DNA of 64,000 bases, from NCBI GenBank assembly GCA_031119395.1, contig JAVHYA010000002.1, positions 95,968 to 159,967 of the forward strand. Reading direction: 5' to 3'. Below, in pieces: positions 8,511 to 19,255 of the stretch (the stretch's first letter is position 1; each line of letters opens with the position of its first letter). The DNA is from Pseudomonadota bacterium (GTDB lineage: Bacteria > Pseudomonadota > Gammaproteobacteria > Burkholderiales > Burkholderiaceae_C). The notes beneath the pieces are model-generated. The model did no database searches, was not told where the DNA came from, and worked only from the letters and a program-made list of their open reading frames with translations. Position numbers and translations under genes: made by a program.

Positions 8511-8531
8511 TTCGGGACCCTCTATCGAAAA

Positions 8532-8840
8532 TTAATCTTGCTGGAAATCCGTGATGTGAAGCACCGGGTGCTTGCCGTTGCGCGGCGTGGCCAGGAAGCC
8601 CTGGAACCGCCATCCGCTGCCCAGCGCTTGCCGGGCCAGCCGCTCGGCCACCGAACCGAAGGCCACGGCCTTCAGTGCCGCCTTCACCTGCCGGGACTGT
8701 CCTGCTTCATCGAGGGTGGACTCGTGTTCGAGCCGCAGATCGATGGCGGGCAGGCCGGCCGGGGTGAAACGCAAGGCGGCGAGTTCGGCGATGCAGGCAC
8801 TCAGCAGAAGCTGGTTGACCGCACCGGCGGCAGACGTCAC
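8532..8840 (-). CDS. priB: Primosomal replication protein N (PriB)
   Basis: A 102-residue single OB-fold, dimeric ssDNA-binding protein of the PriA-dependent replication-restart primosome. NQLLLSACIAELAALRFTPAG forms the first strands and WRFQGFLATPRNGKHPVLHITDF the C-terminal strands; the family is about 100 long. The position between rpsF and rpsR is the usual one for priB in proteobacteria and supports the call despite the family's low sequence conservation. Start ATG at 8840. Confidence 0.92.
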   Translation of the reverse strand: MTSAAGAVNQLLLSACIAELAALRFTPAGLPAIDLRLEHESTLDEAGQSRQVKAALKAVAFGSVAERLARQALGSGWRFQGFLATPRNGKHPVLHITDFQQD

Positions 8841-8853
8841 ACCAATGAGCGAA

Positions 8854-9234
8854 TCAGTTGCTGCTGTTGTTGGCAGCGTACTCGGCCTGCTGGGCCTTGC
8901 GGGCCTCTTCGCGCTCGACCGTCTTCATCATCGACGACGGGCCGGTGTCGGCCTTCTTCTTCTGCACCGTCAGGTGGCGCAGCACGGCGTCGTTGAACTT
9001 GAAGGCGTGTTCGAGCTCGGACATCACGGCCTGGTCGGCCTCGATGTTCACGCACAGGTAGTGCGCCTTGTTCAGCTTGTTGATCTGGTAGGCCAGTTGG
9101 CGGCGGCCCCAGTCTTCGACACGATGCACCTTGCCGTTGCCGGCGGCGATCATGCCCTTGTAGCGTTCCAGCATGGCCGGAACTTGTTCGCTCTGGTCCG
9201 GATGGATGAGCAGAATGATTTCGTAGTGACGCAT
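8854..9234 (-). CDS. rpsF: 30S ribosomal protein S6
   Basis: 126 residues. It starts [19 protein letters not shown] and carries the family signature [24 protein letters not shown], followed by the basic [16 protein letters not shown]. Many relatives end in an Ala/Glu/Gln-rich tail, as here. Binds 16S rRNA with S18. The start at 9234 follows a GGAGT-like SD. First gene of its operon, with a near-consensus promoter at 9348-9376. Confidence 0.97.
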   Translation of the reverse strand: MRHYEIILLIHPDQSEQVPAMLERYKGMIAAGNGKVHRVEDWGRRQLAYQINKLNKAHYLCVNIEADQAVMSELEHAFKFNDAVLRHLTVQKKKADTGPSSMMKTVEREEARKAQQAEYAANNSSN

Positions 9235-9347
9235 GGCACTCCTTGTGGGTTGAAGCCCGACATCGCGCAATGCCAAAGCATCGATCGACTCCCGGGCCTG
9301 GAAAGCCACCTGCCGCGTCCAGGCAGTGTGGCAAGGCAAAGCCCACG

Positions 9348-9376
9348 ATTGTAGCAGCCCGGCGTGAGACTGTCAG
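9348..9376 (-). promoter_or_regulatory. Sigma-70 promoter of the rpsF operon
   Basis: On the minus strand -35 CTGACA (9371-9376), a 17-bp spacer and -10 TACAAT (9348-9353), one mismatch each from consensus. The -35 overlaps the TGA stop (9373-9375) of the preceding gene. The start codon lies about 114 bp downstream of the -10, leaving room for an S6/S18 autoregulatory leader. Confidence 0.75.
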
Positions 9377-9855
9377 TTGCCCAGGGCCTGCTCGAGCGGT
9401 GCGGCTTTCTCCGGGCCCACCGCCGACCTGATCTTCGGCGCGAGGGCGGCCAGTTCCTCGTACGTGGTGGCCGCCTCCACGGCGAGATTGAGCCTGAAGC
9501 CTCGCAGGCCCAGGCCGGCCGTCAGGCGCGTGGCGACGGGGTAGGCATCCTGGTAGCGCTGCTGCGTGCTGCGCCCGTGCGCGGCGGAAGCGGGAGCCAC
9601 TGCCGCCGGGGGCTCGGGCACGGCGGTGGGCGATGCGCCCTCGGCCTCGGGCACGGCGGCAGCCGAACCCTCCAGCAGTCCCAGGTCCACCAGCTGTTCG
9701 ACGTCCTCCTGGGCAACGCCCATGCCGGCGGCCAGCACATCGGCCACCGAGCGTCTGCCGTCGAACAGGATGAAAGCGGAGCGCTGGCGCGGCGTCAGCC
9801 GCACCGACCGGTCCTTCAGGACCTGCTGGCCCATCTCGGTCTTCACGAGAATCAT
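9373..9855 (-). CDS. Conserved hypothetical protein with an N-terminal helical domain and Ala/Pro-rich centre
   Basis: 160 residues, function unknown. The N-terminus MILVKTEMGQQVLKDRSVRL and LTPRQRSAFILFDGRRSV, then DVLAAGMGVAQEDVEQLVDLGLLE, looks like a winged-helix-like unit of about 75 residues. An Ala/Pro-rich linker (about 80-110) and a C-terminal helical part (LTAGLGLRGFRLNLAVE) follow. I recall similar uncharacterised proteins in Comamonadaceae. The ATG at 9855 is preceded by GGAGAGGA at proper spacing, so upstream in-frame codons were rejected. Separate from the ribosomal operon that follows. The DNA upstream (9900-9960) is unusually AT-rich and probably holds its promoter. Confidence 0.7.
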   Translation of the reverse strand: MILVKTEMGQQVLKDRSVRLTPRQRSAFILFDGRRSVADVLAAGMGVAQEDVEQLVDLGLLEGSAAAVPEAEGASPTAVPEPPAAVAPASAAHGRSTQQRYQDAYPVATRLTAGLGLRGFRLNLAVEAATTYEELAALAPKIRSAVGPEKAAPLEQALGN

Positions 9856-9972
9856 GGTGTCGTCCTCTCCGTCAGTCGAAGTGAGTGGTTCCCCGCTCTG
9901 AATTGACGCGAAGTCTGACACCAAATTCACAATTTATTTCAATTACACCGAACTTACAGGGTCATGCCATGG

Positions 9973-9998
9973 AAAAAGGCCGGGTTGCCCCGGCCTTT
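9973..9998 (-). terminator. Rho-independent terminator after ppsA
   Basis: Arms AAAGGCCGGG (9975-9984) and CCCGGCCTTT (9989-9998), 4-nt loop, and a T tract on the minus strand formed by the A run at 9973-9977. Confidence 0.8.
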
Positions 9999-10069
9999 GC
10001 GTCGTCGCCCTGCGACAGTGGCTGGCTGAAGACCAGGCGGCGCGTGCGCCCGCCCGCCCCCCCCAGGCT

Positions 10070-12463
<2,394 letters not shown>

Positions 12464-12677
12464 GGGAAAGCTCCGGAAGTTGAAATCGGCGCGGTCGCAT
12501 GCAGGCGGGCGTGGGGCACGGTCGTTCTTCTTGCTCTGGGTGCGCGGCCGGGCTGCATGGAGGTGTGAGTGGGGTCGGATCGGCGGCAGTGCGCGATCCC
12601 GATAATGGCGCGGATTGTAGGCGTCGCCCCGGGCCGGCGCCGCAGGACTGGAACTACAGCGAAGGCACCCCCGCACC

Positions 12678-13499
12678 ATGCGCACCCGCACCGTTTTCTA
12701 TGTCTCCGACGGCACCGGCATCACGGCCGAGACCTTCGGCAACGCCGTCCTCAACCAGTTCGAGATCAAGCCGCGGCACGTGCGCCTGCCCTTCACCGAC
12801 ACGGTCGACAAGGCCCATCAGGCGGTGCGGCAGATCAACCACACGGGCGAGGTCGAGGGCCTGCGGCCCATCGTCTTCACCACGCTGGCCGACATGGAGG
12901 TGCTGGAGGTGATCGAGACCGGCTGCAAGGGCATGCTGCTGGACATGTTCGGCACCTTCGTGCGGCCGCTGGAGATCGAGCTGGCGATGAAGTCCAACCA
13001 CCGCATCGGCCGCTTCTCCGACGTCAGCAAGAGCAAGGAATACAACGACCGCATCGCGGCCATCGACTTCAGCCTGCAGCACGACGACGGCCAGAGCAAC
13101 CGCGACCTGGAGGGTGCCGACGTCATCCTGGTGGGCGTGAGCCGCAGCGGCAAGACGCCGACCTCGCTCTACCTGGCCATGCAGCACGGCCTGAAGGCGG
13201 CCAACTACCCGCTGATCCCCGAGGACTTCGACCGCCGCCAGCTGCCTCCGGCGCTGGTGCCGCACCGCAAGAAGATCTTCGGCCTGACCATCGCGCCGGA
13301 CCGGCTGGCCGAGATCCGCAACGAGCGCCGCCCCAACTCGCGCTACGCCAGCATCGAGAACTGCCGCCACGAGGTGAGCGAGGCCGAGGCCATGATGCGC
13401 CGCGCCGGCATCCGCTGGCTGTCGACCACGACCAAGAGCATCGAGGAGATCGCCACGACGATCCTGCAGGAGCTCCGGCCCGAGCGGCTGAGTTACTGA
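12678..13499 (+). CDS. ppsR: PEP synthase regulatory protein (kinase / pyrophosphorylase)
   Basis: 273 residues, DUF299/PSRP family. It inactivates PEP synthase by ADP-dependent phosphorylation of the Thr next to the catalytic His and reactivates it by Pi-dependent dephosphorylation. The N-terminus [19 protein letters not shown] is diagnostic. A P-loop GVSRSGKT lies at 153-160, followed by [17 protein letters not shown] and the C-terminal [18 protein letters not shown]. Divergent from ppsA across a 214-bp gap that must hold both promoters. The substrate Thr is present in PpsA (Thr424), so the pair is functionally coherent. A dispersed repeat follows. Confidence 0.96.
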   Translation: MRTRTVFYVSDGTGITAETFGNAVLNQFEIKPRHVRLPFTDTVDKAHQAVRQINHTGEVEGLRPIVFTTLADMEVLEVIETGCKGMLLDMFGTFVRPLEIELAMKSNHRIGRFSDVSKSKEYNDRIAAIDFSLQHDDGQSNRDLEGADVILVGVSRSGKTPTSLYLAMQHGLKAANYPLIPEDFDRRQLPPALVPHRKKIFGLTIAPDRLAEIRNERRPNSRYASIENCRHEVSEAEAMMRRAGIRWLSTTTKSIEEIATTILQELRPERLSY

Positions 13500-13536
13500 G
13501 CGAGGCGCCGGCGGGAGGCACCGGACCATTCGGTTT

Positions 13537-13594
13537 ACTACAAATTTCATAGCGCCCTGCGCTCAGCCGGCGGGCGCGATCCTCATATTTTTTC
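13537..13594 (+). repeat. Dispersed GCTA-hairpin repeat, copy 3 (divergent left end)
   Basis: Reads ACTACAAATTTCATAGCGCC, then CTGCGCTCAGCCGGCGGGCGC, and ends in a T run. The first base of the usual GCTA is changed. It lies between ppsR and the MarR gene and could terminate ppsR. Confidence 0.7.
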
Positions 13595-13595
13595 T

Positions 13596-13623
13596 TTGGA
13601 TTTACTAAGCCTGATCTTATGAT
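13596..13623 (+). promoter_or_regulatory. Candidate promoter of the marR-FUSC pair
   Basis: TTGGAT (13596-13601), a 16-bp spacer and TATGAT (13618-13623). A start site 6-8 bp downstream would fall on or next to the ATG at 13630, so the transcript could be leaderless. Inference from hexamers only. Confidence 0.4.
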
Positions 13624-13629
13624 TCGGGC

Positions 13630-14094
13630 ATGACGCATCCCGCCGACGCCCTGCCCACGGCCATCCAGCTGCGGGCCGCCCTGTCCGGCCTGCAGCGCGA
13701 ACTGCGCAGCCAGGCGCCCGGCGATGGCCCCTCGACCGCCCAGCTCGGCGTGCTCGCCCTGCTCTATCGCCTGGGGCCGTTGCCGCCCTCGCAGGTCGCG
13801 CGCCACGAGCGGGTCAAGCTGCAGAGCCTCACGCGGCTGCTGGCCGAATTGGAAGCCGCGGCCCTCGTCACCCGCGACCCCGACCCGGCCGATGCGCGCC
13901 GCACCCTCCTCGCCCTCACGCCCGCCGGCGCCCGTGCCCTGACCGACGAAGCCCACCGGCGCGAGGCCTCGCTGGCCGATGCCATCGCCACCCGACTCAC
14001 GGCGGCCGAGCGCGCCCGGCTGCGGGCCGCCTGCGGTCTGCTCGACCGGCTGGCACAGGCGATGGCCGACGCGCCTTCAGCCATCGAGAACTGA
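13630..14094 (+). CDS. MarR family transcriptional regulator
   Basis: A 154-residue winged-helix repressor. The wHTH is visible as TAQLGVLALLYRLGPLPPSQVA, VKLQSLTRLLAELEAAALVTR and the wing DPDPADARRTLLALTPAGA. Helices at both ends form the dimer interface. MarR proteins usually respond to phenolic or other small ligands and control a neighbouring exporter; the FUSC gene starts 12 bp downstream and is the obvious target. No SD precedes the ATG, consistent with the possible leaderless transcript. Confidence 0.88.
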   Translation: MTHPADALPTAIQLRAALSGLQRELRSQAPGDGPSTAQLGVLALLYRLGPLPPSQVARHERVKLQSLTRLLAELEAAALVTRDPDPADARRTLLALTPAGARALTDEAHRREASLADAIATRLTAAERARLRAACGLLDRLAQAMADAPSAIEN

Positions 14095-14106
14095 GCGCCC
14101 AGCGCC

Positions 14107-15156
14107 ATGCAGGCCCGCGCCGAGACCCCCCGGGATGCCGCGGACTGGACGCACGCCGCCCAACTGGGCGCCGCCGTGGGCCTGGCCTGGGGCGCATCGG
14201 CGCTGTTGCGGTTGCCCGAGGGCTTCTGGGCCGTGATGAGCGCGTTGATCGTGCTGCGCCCCACGGCAGGCGCCACCCTGGGCGCGGGCTGGGACCGCAT
14301 CCGCGGCACGCTGGCCGGCACGCTCCTGGGGCTGGCCGGCGTGGCGCTGCGCCACGTGCACGGCTTCGACGGCGCGGCCACCACGCTGCTCCTCGTGGGC
14401 CTGATTGCGGCGGCCAGCGCGCTGCTGCCCTGGCTGCGCAGCGCGCCGATCACGGCATTGATCGTGCTCGGCAGCGGCGGCATGGCGCAGCACTCGGCCC
14501 TGCAGGTCGCCGCGCTGCGCGCGGTCGAGATCGGCATCGGTGTCGGGATCGGGCTGCTGCTGTCCTTGGCCAGCCTGTGGCAGGCCACCGCGCGGCGCTT
14601 CGACTCGGCCTGCGCGCAACTGCTACGGCGGATTGCCGACCAGGTGAGGCGGGACTTCGCCGCCCCACCGCCCGACGCCGAAGAACGCGAGCGCCGCACG
14701 GACGCCCTGCGCGCGCAGCTGCGCGCCCTGGCCGTGCTGGCCGTCGGTGCGCAACGCGAGGCCCGCATGGCCGGCTGGCTGCGCCGCCGACCGGTGCAGG
14801 GCGAGCCGGTGCGCATGGCGCGCATCGCCGCACGCACCCTGCACGACGCCGCCGCGTTCACACGCCACGCGGCCCTGCGGCGGCCCGGCGAGCCCCACGA
14901 AGATGGCGCGGCCCTGGCTGCTGCGGTGGCCGCCGCGCTCGAAGCAGCGGCGGCTCAGCTCGAAGGCGGGCCGCCGTTCGATGAGGCCGCGCGGCGCATA
15001 CACGGCCGCGCCATCGCGTCGAGTGCGCAAGGCGCCACATGGGTGCAGCCGTCGACGCGGCTGCTGCTGCAGGACCTGGCGGCGCTGACGAAGCGCCCTG
15101 GCACTTCAGCGCCCCATCACGCCTCGGCCGCATGCGGTCGCGAGGCAACCCCATAG
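14107..15156 (+). CDS. FUSC family inner-membrane protein (aromatic acid exporter-like)
   Basis: A 349-residue membrane protein of the fusaric-acid-resistance superfamily. The N-terminal half has about five to six hydrophobic segments (near 20-40, 45-60, 70-85, 95-112, 118-140, 145-162) with GFWAVMSALIVLRPTAGATLGAG, a typical FUSC motif, and an RIRGTLAGTLLG repeat unit. The C-terminal half is soluble and helical. At half the length of full AaeB exporters it belongs to the short FUSC group. Co-transcribed with the MarR gene. The substrate is probably an organic or aromatic acid, by inference from family and regulator. Confidence 0.82.
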   Translation: MQARAETPRDAADWTHAAQLGAAVGLAWGASALLRLPEGFWAVMSALIVLRPTAGATLGAGWDRIRGTLAGTLLGLAGVALRHVHGFDGAATTLLLVGLIAAASALLPWLRSAPITALIVLGSGGMAQHSALQVAALRAVEIGIGVGIGLLLSLASLWQATARRFDSACAQLLRRIADQVRRDFAAPPPDAEERERRTDALRAQLRALAVLAVGAQREARMAGWLRRRPVQGEPVRMARIAARTLHDAAAFTRHAALRRPGEPHEDGAALAAAVAAALEAAAAQLEGGPPFDEAARRIHGRAIASSAQGATWVQPSTRLLLQDLAALTKRPGTSAPHHASAACGREATP

Positions 15157-15165
15157 GCAACAACC

Positions 15166-15231
15166 GTTCGGGCTGGGCTTGTCGAAGCCCTGCGCGGGCT
15201 TCGACGGGCTCGGCGCGCAGAGGCGCCGAAC
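15166..15231. repeat. Imperfect palindromic repeat between convergent genes (GTTCGGGCTGGGCTTGTCGA type)
   Basis: GGGCTTGTCGAAGCCC is followed after five bases by GGGCTTCGACGGGCTCGG, and the element is bounded by GTTCGG and CCGAAC. I know this intergenic palindrome as common in Burkholderiales. It sits between convergent FUSC and ahpF and may terminate both. Confidence 0.65.
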
Positions 15232-15242
15232 CTTCCACTCAC

Positions 15243-16823
15243 TCAGGCCGCCACGGCCTCCTGCGCTTCCACCGGAGCGGTGGTGCGGATCAGGTGGTCG
15301 AAGGCACCCAGCGCCGCCTTGGCGCCATCGCCGGCCGCGATGATGATCTGCTTGAAGGGCACCGTCGTCGCATCGCCGGCCGCGAACACGCCCGGCACCG
15401 AGGTCTGGCCGCGGTCGTCGACCACGATCTCGCCATGCCGGCTCAACTCGAGCGTGCCCTTGAGCCAGTCGGTGTTGGGCACCAGGCCGATCTGCACGAA
15501 CACGCCTTCGAGCTCGACGCGGTGCGCCTCGCCGCTGCTGCGGTCCTTGTAGTTCAGGCCGTTCACCTTGTCGGTGCCGGTGATCTCGGTCGTCTGGGCG
15601 TTGGTTACCACCGTGACGTTGGCCAGGCTGCGCAGCTTGCGCTGCAGCACCTCGTCGGCGCGCAGCTTGGTGTCGAACTCGATCAGCGTCACATGGCCGA
15701 CGATGCCCGCGAGGTCGATCGCCGCCTCGACACCCGAGTTGCCGCCGCCGATCACCGCCACGCGCTTGCCCTTGAAGAGCGGGCCGTCGCAGTGCGGGCA
15801 GTAGGCCACGCCCTTGTTCTTGAACTCCTTCTCGCCCGGCACGTTGATGTTGCGCCAGCGCGCACCCGTGGCCAGGATGACGGTGCGGGCCTTGAGCGTC
15901 GCGCCGCTCTCGGTCTGCAGCTCGATGAATTCGTCGCCCGGCACCAGCGCCTTGGCGCGCTGCAGGTTCATGATGTCCACCTCGTAGTGGCGCACATGTT
16001 CTTCCAGCGCCAGGGCGAACTTCGGTCCCTCGGTTTCCTTGACCGAGATGAAGTTCTCGATGCCCAGCGTGTCCAGCACCTGGCCGCCGAAGCGCTCGGA
16101 CGCGATGCCCGTGCGGATGCCCTTGCGCGCGGCGTACACGGCCGCTGCCGCGCCGGCCGGGCCACCGCCGACGATCAGCACGTCGAACGGTGCCTTGGCG
16201 GAGATCTTCTTGGCCTCGCGCTCGACACCGCTGGTGTCGATCTTGGCGAGGATCTCCTCCAGCGTCATGCGGCCCGAACCGAACTGCGTGCCGTTGAGGA
16301 AGACCGTGGGCACGCCCATGATCTGGCGCTCCTTCACTTCGTCCTGGAAGGTGCCGCCCTCGACCATGGTGGTCTTGATGCGCGGGTTCTGCACGGCCAT
16401 CAGGTTGAGCGCCTGGACCACATCGGGGCAGTTGTGGCAGGTGAGCGAGACGTACACCTCGAACTCGAAGTCGCCGTCGAGCGACTTGATCTGATCGAGG
16501 ATCGCCTGCTCCACCTTGGGCGGATAGCCCCCGACCTGCAGCAGCGCGAGGATCAGGGAGGTGAATTCATGGCCCATCGGCAAGCCGGCGAAACGCGGGC
16601 CGTGGCTCTCGCCGGGGCGATTGATGGAGAACGACGGCTTGCGCTGGGTGTCGTCGCGGCTCTCGATCACCGTGATCAGCTTCGACGTCTCGGCGATGTC
16701 CTTGAGCAGTGCCTGCGTCTCGTTCGATGCCTGCGAGTCGTCGAGCGAGGCGACGACCTCGATCGGCTGCGAGATGCGTTCGAGGTAACTGGCGAGCTGG
16801 GCCTTGGTGGCGGCGTCGAGCAT
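15243..16823 (-). CDS. ahpF: Alkyl hydroperoxide reductase subunit F
   Basis: A 526-residue FAD/NADH-dependent disulfide reductase that recycles AhpC. The N-terminal double-thioredoxin-like domain has redox pair CHNC at 129-132, the same positions as E. coli AhpF. The FAD domain has [17 protein letters not shown]; the TrxR-like domain has [20 protein letters not shown] with the second CxxC; and the C-terminus has [29 protein letters not shown] (quoted in parts of the FAD fold). Full length (E. coli 521). The start at 16823 follows a GGAGA SD. It lies 185 bp after ahpC with a hairpin terminator between, so expression is probably lower than ahpC. Confidence 0.97.
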   Translation of the reverse strand: MLDAATKAQLASYLERISQPIEVVASLDDSQASNETQALLKDIAETSKLITVIESRDDTQRKPSFSINRPGESHGPRFAGLPMGHEFTSLILALLQVGGYPPKVEQAILDQIKSLDGDFEFEVYVSLTCHNCPDVVQALNLMAVQNPRIKTTMVEGGTFQDEVKERQIMGVPTVFLNGTQFGSGRMTLEEILAKIDTSGVEREAKKISAKAPFDVLIVGGGPAGAAAAVYAARKGIRTGIASERFGGQVLDTLGIENFISVKETEGPKFALALEEHVRHYEVDIMNLQRAKALVPGDEFIELQTESGATLKARTVILATGARWRNINVPGEKEFKNKGVAYCPHCDGPLFKGKRVAVIGGGNSGVEAAIDLAGIVGHVTLIEFDTKLRADEVLQRKLRSLANVTVVTNAQTTEITGTDKVNGLNYKDRSSGEAHRVELEGVFVQIGLVPNTDWLKGTLELSRHGEIVVDDRGQTSVPGVFAAGDATTVPFKQIIIAAGDGAKAALGAFDHLIRTTAPVEAQEAVAA

Positions 16824-16855
16824 GGTGATCTCTCCTTCGGATGTCCTGAAAAACG

Positions 16856-16886
16856 AAAAAGCCCGGGTGCGTGGCGCCCCCGGGCT
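16856..16886 (-). terminator. Intercistronic terminator between ahpC and ahpF
   Basis: Minus-strand hairpin with arms AGCCCGGG and CCCGGGCT (16879-16886 and 16860-16867), then a TTTTT tail. Located 33 bp before the ahpF start. It would let only some transcripts read into ahpF. Confidence 0.7.
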
Positions 16887-17008
16887 CGACTCGGGGCGGC
16901 TGGTGAAAGCCGCCGGGCTGACGCGTTCAGGCGAGCGCCATCCACCTTCCATCGAAGGTGGGGGCGGTGGGCCCGAAAGCCAGCCGGTGGCCGGTCATTG
17001 GGAAACGC

Positions 17009-17572
17009 TCAGATCTTGCCGACCAGGTCGAACGAGGGCTTGAGCGTGGCGGCGCCTTCTTCCCACTTGGCGGGGCAGACTTCGCCGGGATGGGCGGCGA
17101 CGTACTGGGCGGCCTTGACCTTGCGCAGCAGGTCCTTGGCGTCGCGGCCGATGCCTTCGGCGGTGATTTCCAGCGCCTGGATCACGCCCTGCGGGTCGAC
17201 GATGTAGGTACCGCGGTTGGCCAGGCCCTGGTCTTCGCGCAGCACTTCGAAGTTGCGGCTGATGGCCAGCGTGGGGTCGCCGATCATCGTGTACTTGATC
17301 TTGCCGATGGTCTCGGACGAGTCGTGCCAGGCCTTGTGGGTGAAGTGGGTGTCGGTCGAGACGGAGTAGATCTCCACGCCCAGCTTCTGGAACTCGGCGT
17401 AATGGTCGGCCACGTCGCCCAGTTCGGTCGGGCACACGAAGGTGAAGTCGGCCGGGTAGAAGAAGAAGACGGCCCACTTGCCCTTCACGTCGGCATCGGA
17501 CACGTCGACGAACTTGCCGTCCTTGTATGCGGTGGCCTTGAAGGGTTTGATTTCGGTGTTGATCACGGACAT
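17009..17572 (-). CDS. ahpC: Alkyl hydroperoxide reductase subunit C (peroxiredoxin)
   Basis: A 187-residue typical 2-Cys peroxiredoxin. [12 protein letters not shown] places the peroxidatic Cys at residue 47, and [11 protein letters not shown] near residue 166 supplies the resolving Cys. It has the C-terminal tail of the AhpC1 class and matches the E. coli length (187). Reduces hydrogen peroxide and alkyl hydroperoxides, with AhpF as reductant. Preceded by a promoter at 17616-17643 and an OxyR-type site at 17643-17679, so peroxide induction is expected. Confidence 0.98.
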   Translation of the reverse strand: MSVINTEIKPFKATAYKDGKFVDVSDADVKGKWAVFFFYPADFTFVCPTELGDVADHYAEFQKLGVEIYSVSTDTHFTHKAWHDSSETIGKIKYTMIGDPTLAISRNFEVLREDQGLANRGTYIVDPQGVIQALEITAEGIGRDAKDLLRKVKAAQYVAAHPGEVCPAKWEEGAATLKPSFDLVGKI

Positions 17573-17615
17573 TTGATTTCCTCTGTCGGTTGGTCAGAAA
17601 AATGGGCGAACCATG

Positions 17616-17643
17616 AGTATATGCATGAATGACGCACTTTCAA
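17616..17643 (-). promoter_or_regulatory. ahpC promoter
   Basis: On the minus strand -35 TTGAAA (17638-17643), 16-bp spacer and -10 TATACT (17616-17621), 44 bp upstream of the ahpC ATG. The OxyR site abuts the -35, the arrangement expected for class I activation. Confidence 0.7.
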
Positions 17644-17679
17644 TAGAAATAGACTATTGATGGCGATCCTCTCGGCTAT
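17643..17679. promoter_or_regulatory. OxyR binding site between ahpC and bfr
   Basis: Matches the four-part OxyR pattern ATAG-N7-CTAT-N7-ATAG-N7-CTAT at exact spacing: ATAG at 17643-17646, CTAT at 17654-17657, GATC (degenerate) at 17665-17668 and CTAT at 17676-17679. Three of four tetramers are perfect. Confidence 0.75.
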
Positions 17680-17690
17680 GACGGATCGCC
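17662..17690. promoter_or_regulatory. Inverted repeat overlapping the distal OxyR half-site
   Basis: GGCGATCC (17662-17669) and GGATCGCC (17683-17690) form perfect 8-bp arms with 13 bp between, overlapping the second half of the OxyR pattern. The remaining 17691-17880 ahead of bfr shows no clear promoter hexamers; AAGGA at 17868-17872 is the bfr SD. Confidence 0.45.
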
Positions 17691-17880
17691 GGCGGTCATC
17701 GTGCGGTCATGCATGCAGCCCATGTTGCCCCATGCCCTTGGCCGCGTGTGCAGCAGGGCAATACGAACGCCTATCACGATCAAACGCATGCAGACCGCCG
17801 GCGCGGGGCCTTCGCTTGAAGCGGCTGCATCGCGCTCGCAGAATCGCGCCCTGATCCGGATCAACATCAAGGAAAAAAAC

Positions 17881-18357
17881 ATGAAGGGCGACCCCCAAGT
17901 CATCGACCACCTGCAGGCGCAGCTGAAGAACGAGCTCACCGCCATCAACCAGTACTTCCTGCACTACCGCATGCTCAAGCATTGGGGTCTGGACAAGCTG
18001 GCGAAGAAGGAATACGAGGAATCCATCGGCGAGATGAAGCATGCCGATTGGCTCATGGACCGCATCTTCATGCTCGACGGCCTGCCCAACCTGCAGGACC
18101 TCGCCAAGCTCAATGTGGGCGAAGACGTGCCCGAGATCCTGCAGTGCGACCTGAAGGCCGAGTACGGCGCCCAGGCCACCATCAAGGCCGGCATCGCGCA
18201 TTGCGAATCGGTGCGCGACTACGTCTCGCGCGACCTGCTGCAGAAGATCCTCGACGACACCGAAGAGCACATCGACTTCCTCGAGACGCAGATCGAGCTG
18301 GTCGACAAGGTCGGCCTGCAGAACTACCTGCAGTCGCAGATGGGCGAGGTGAGCTGA
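17881..18357 (+). CDS. bfr: Bacterioferritin
   Basis: A 158-residue haem-containing ferritin of the 24-mer cage type that oxidises and stores iron. Ferroxidase ligands are in place: Glu18 (LKNELTAINQYFLH), Glu51 and His54 (GEMKHADW), then the Glu/His pair of TEEHIDFLETQ. The haem-ligand Met is Met52. The start ATG follows AAGGA at 8 bp. Divergent from ahpC, with which it shares the 308-bp intergenic region. A bacterioferritin-associated ferredoxin gene (bfd) that would release its iron lies at 24007. Confidence 0.97.
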   Translation: MKGDPQVIDHLQAQLKNELTAINQYFLHYRMLKHWGLDKLAKKEYEESIGEMKHADWLMDRIFMLDGLPNLQDLAKLNVGEDVPEILQCDLKAEYGAQATIKAGIAHCESVRDYVSRDLLQKILDDTEEHIDFLETQIELVDKVGLQNYLQSQMGEVS

Positions 18358-18524
18358 GATCGTCCCTGCGCCGCCACCGTGCGGCGCCCGCGAACACGAG
18401 GCCCTTCGGGCCTCGTTTGCGTTGGGGCGTCCAGTTCTTGCCGGACCGCTCCCCGAACCCTGGCCGCACACGCCCGCCCGCCGGGCGCCAGCGCCACCTT
18501 CGACGGCACATGGCATAGACAAAT

Positions 18525-18539
18525 GACATCGATTCTCAT
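18525..18539. promoter_or_regulatory. Fur box upstream of the PepSY-DUF2271-DUF4198-apbE cluster
   Basis: TGACATCGATTCTCA matches 10 of 14 defined positions of the 7-1-7 Fur pattern TGATAAT-N-ATTATCA. It is embedded in a wider AAATGA...TCATTT inverted repeat. It lies 27 bp before the first ATG, with TAGAAT (18549-18554) as a possible -10. Confidence 0.6.
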
Positions 18540-18565
18540 TTGTATCGTTAGAATGCGCCGCGCCG

Positions 18566-19210
18566 ATGTCCGCCCCTTCCACCGCCCCCCGCCGCGCCTA
18601 CTGGCTCAAGACCCTGCACGAATGGCACTGGGTCAGTTCCGCCCTGTGCCTGGTGGGCATGCTGCTGTTCAGCATCACCGGCATCACGCTCAACCATGCC
18701 GGCCAGATCGAGGCCAAGCCCGCCGTCACGCAGCGGACCGCCACGCTCGAGCCTGCCCTGCGCGCGCAACTCGAGAAGATGCAGCCCGAGGTGCAGCAGG
18801 CCCACAAGGGCAAGGCGCCACTGCCGGTCGAGCTTCAGCGCTGGGCCAGCCGGCAGTGGCAGATCGACACGGCCGACCGTGACGCGGAGTGGTCGCAGGA
18901 CGAGGTGTACCTCTCGCTCCCACGGCCCGGCGGCGACGCCTGGATGCGCGTCGACCTCGGCGACGGCGCCGCCGAGTACGAGCTGACCGACCGCGGCTGG
19001 GTCTCCTACCTCAACGACCTGCACAAGGGCCGCAACACCGGCGCGGCGTGGCGCTGGTTCATCGACATCTTCGCGGCGGCCGCGCTGGTGTTCTCGGCCA
19101 CCGGGTTGCTGATCCTCAAGATGCATGCCGGCAACCGGCCCTTCACCTGGCCGATGGTCGGCATGGGCCTGTTGGTGCCCCTGCTGCTGGCGCTGCTGCT
19201 CATCCACTGA
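18566..19210 (+). CDS. PepSY-associated transmembrane protein
   Basis: A 214-residue inner-membrane protein. An N-terminal helix (about 23-42, VSSALCLVGMLLFSITGITL) is followed by a periplasmic PepSY-like domain of about 110 residues (LPRPGGDAWMRVDLGDG, YELTDRGWVSYLNDLHKGRNTG). Two C-terminal helices follow (about 162-183 and 193-213). The YLNDLHKGR...FIDIFA motif is typical of PepSY_TM proteins linked to iron and siderophore reduction. First gene of a Fur-linked cluster whose next members are DUF2271, DUF4198, ApbE and a flavoreductase. It probably passes electrons or anchors the periplasmic flavoprotein in the membrane (inference). Confidence 0.82.
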   Translation: MSAPSTAPRRAYWLKTLHEWHWVSSALCLVGMLLFSITGITLNHAGQIEAKPAVTQRTATLEPALRAQLEKMQPEVQQAHKGKAPLPVELQRWASRQWQIDTADRDAEWSQDEVYLSLPRPGGDAWMRVDLGDGAAEYELTDRGWVSYLNDLHKGRNTGAAWRWFIDIFAAAALVFSATGLLILKMHAGNRPFTWPMVGMGLLVPLLLALLLIH

Positions 19211-19255
19211 TACCGCGTCTTCATCGTTTCCACCGCATTTCGCAAAGGACTTTCC

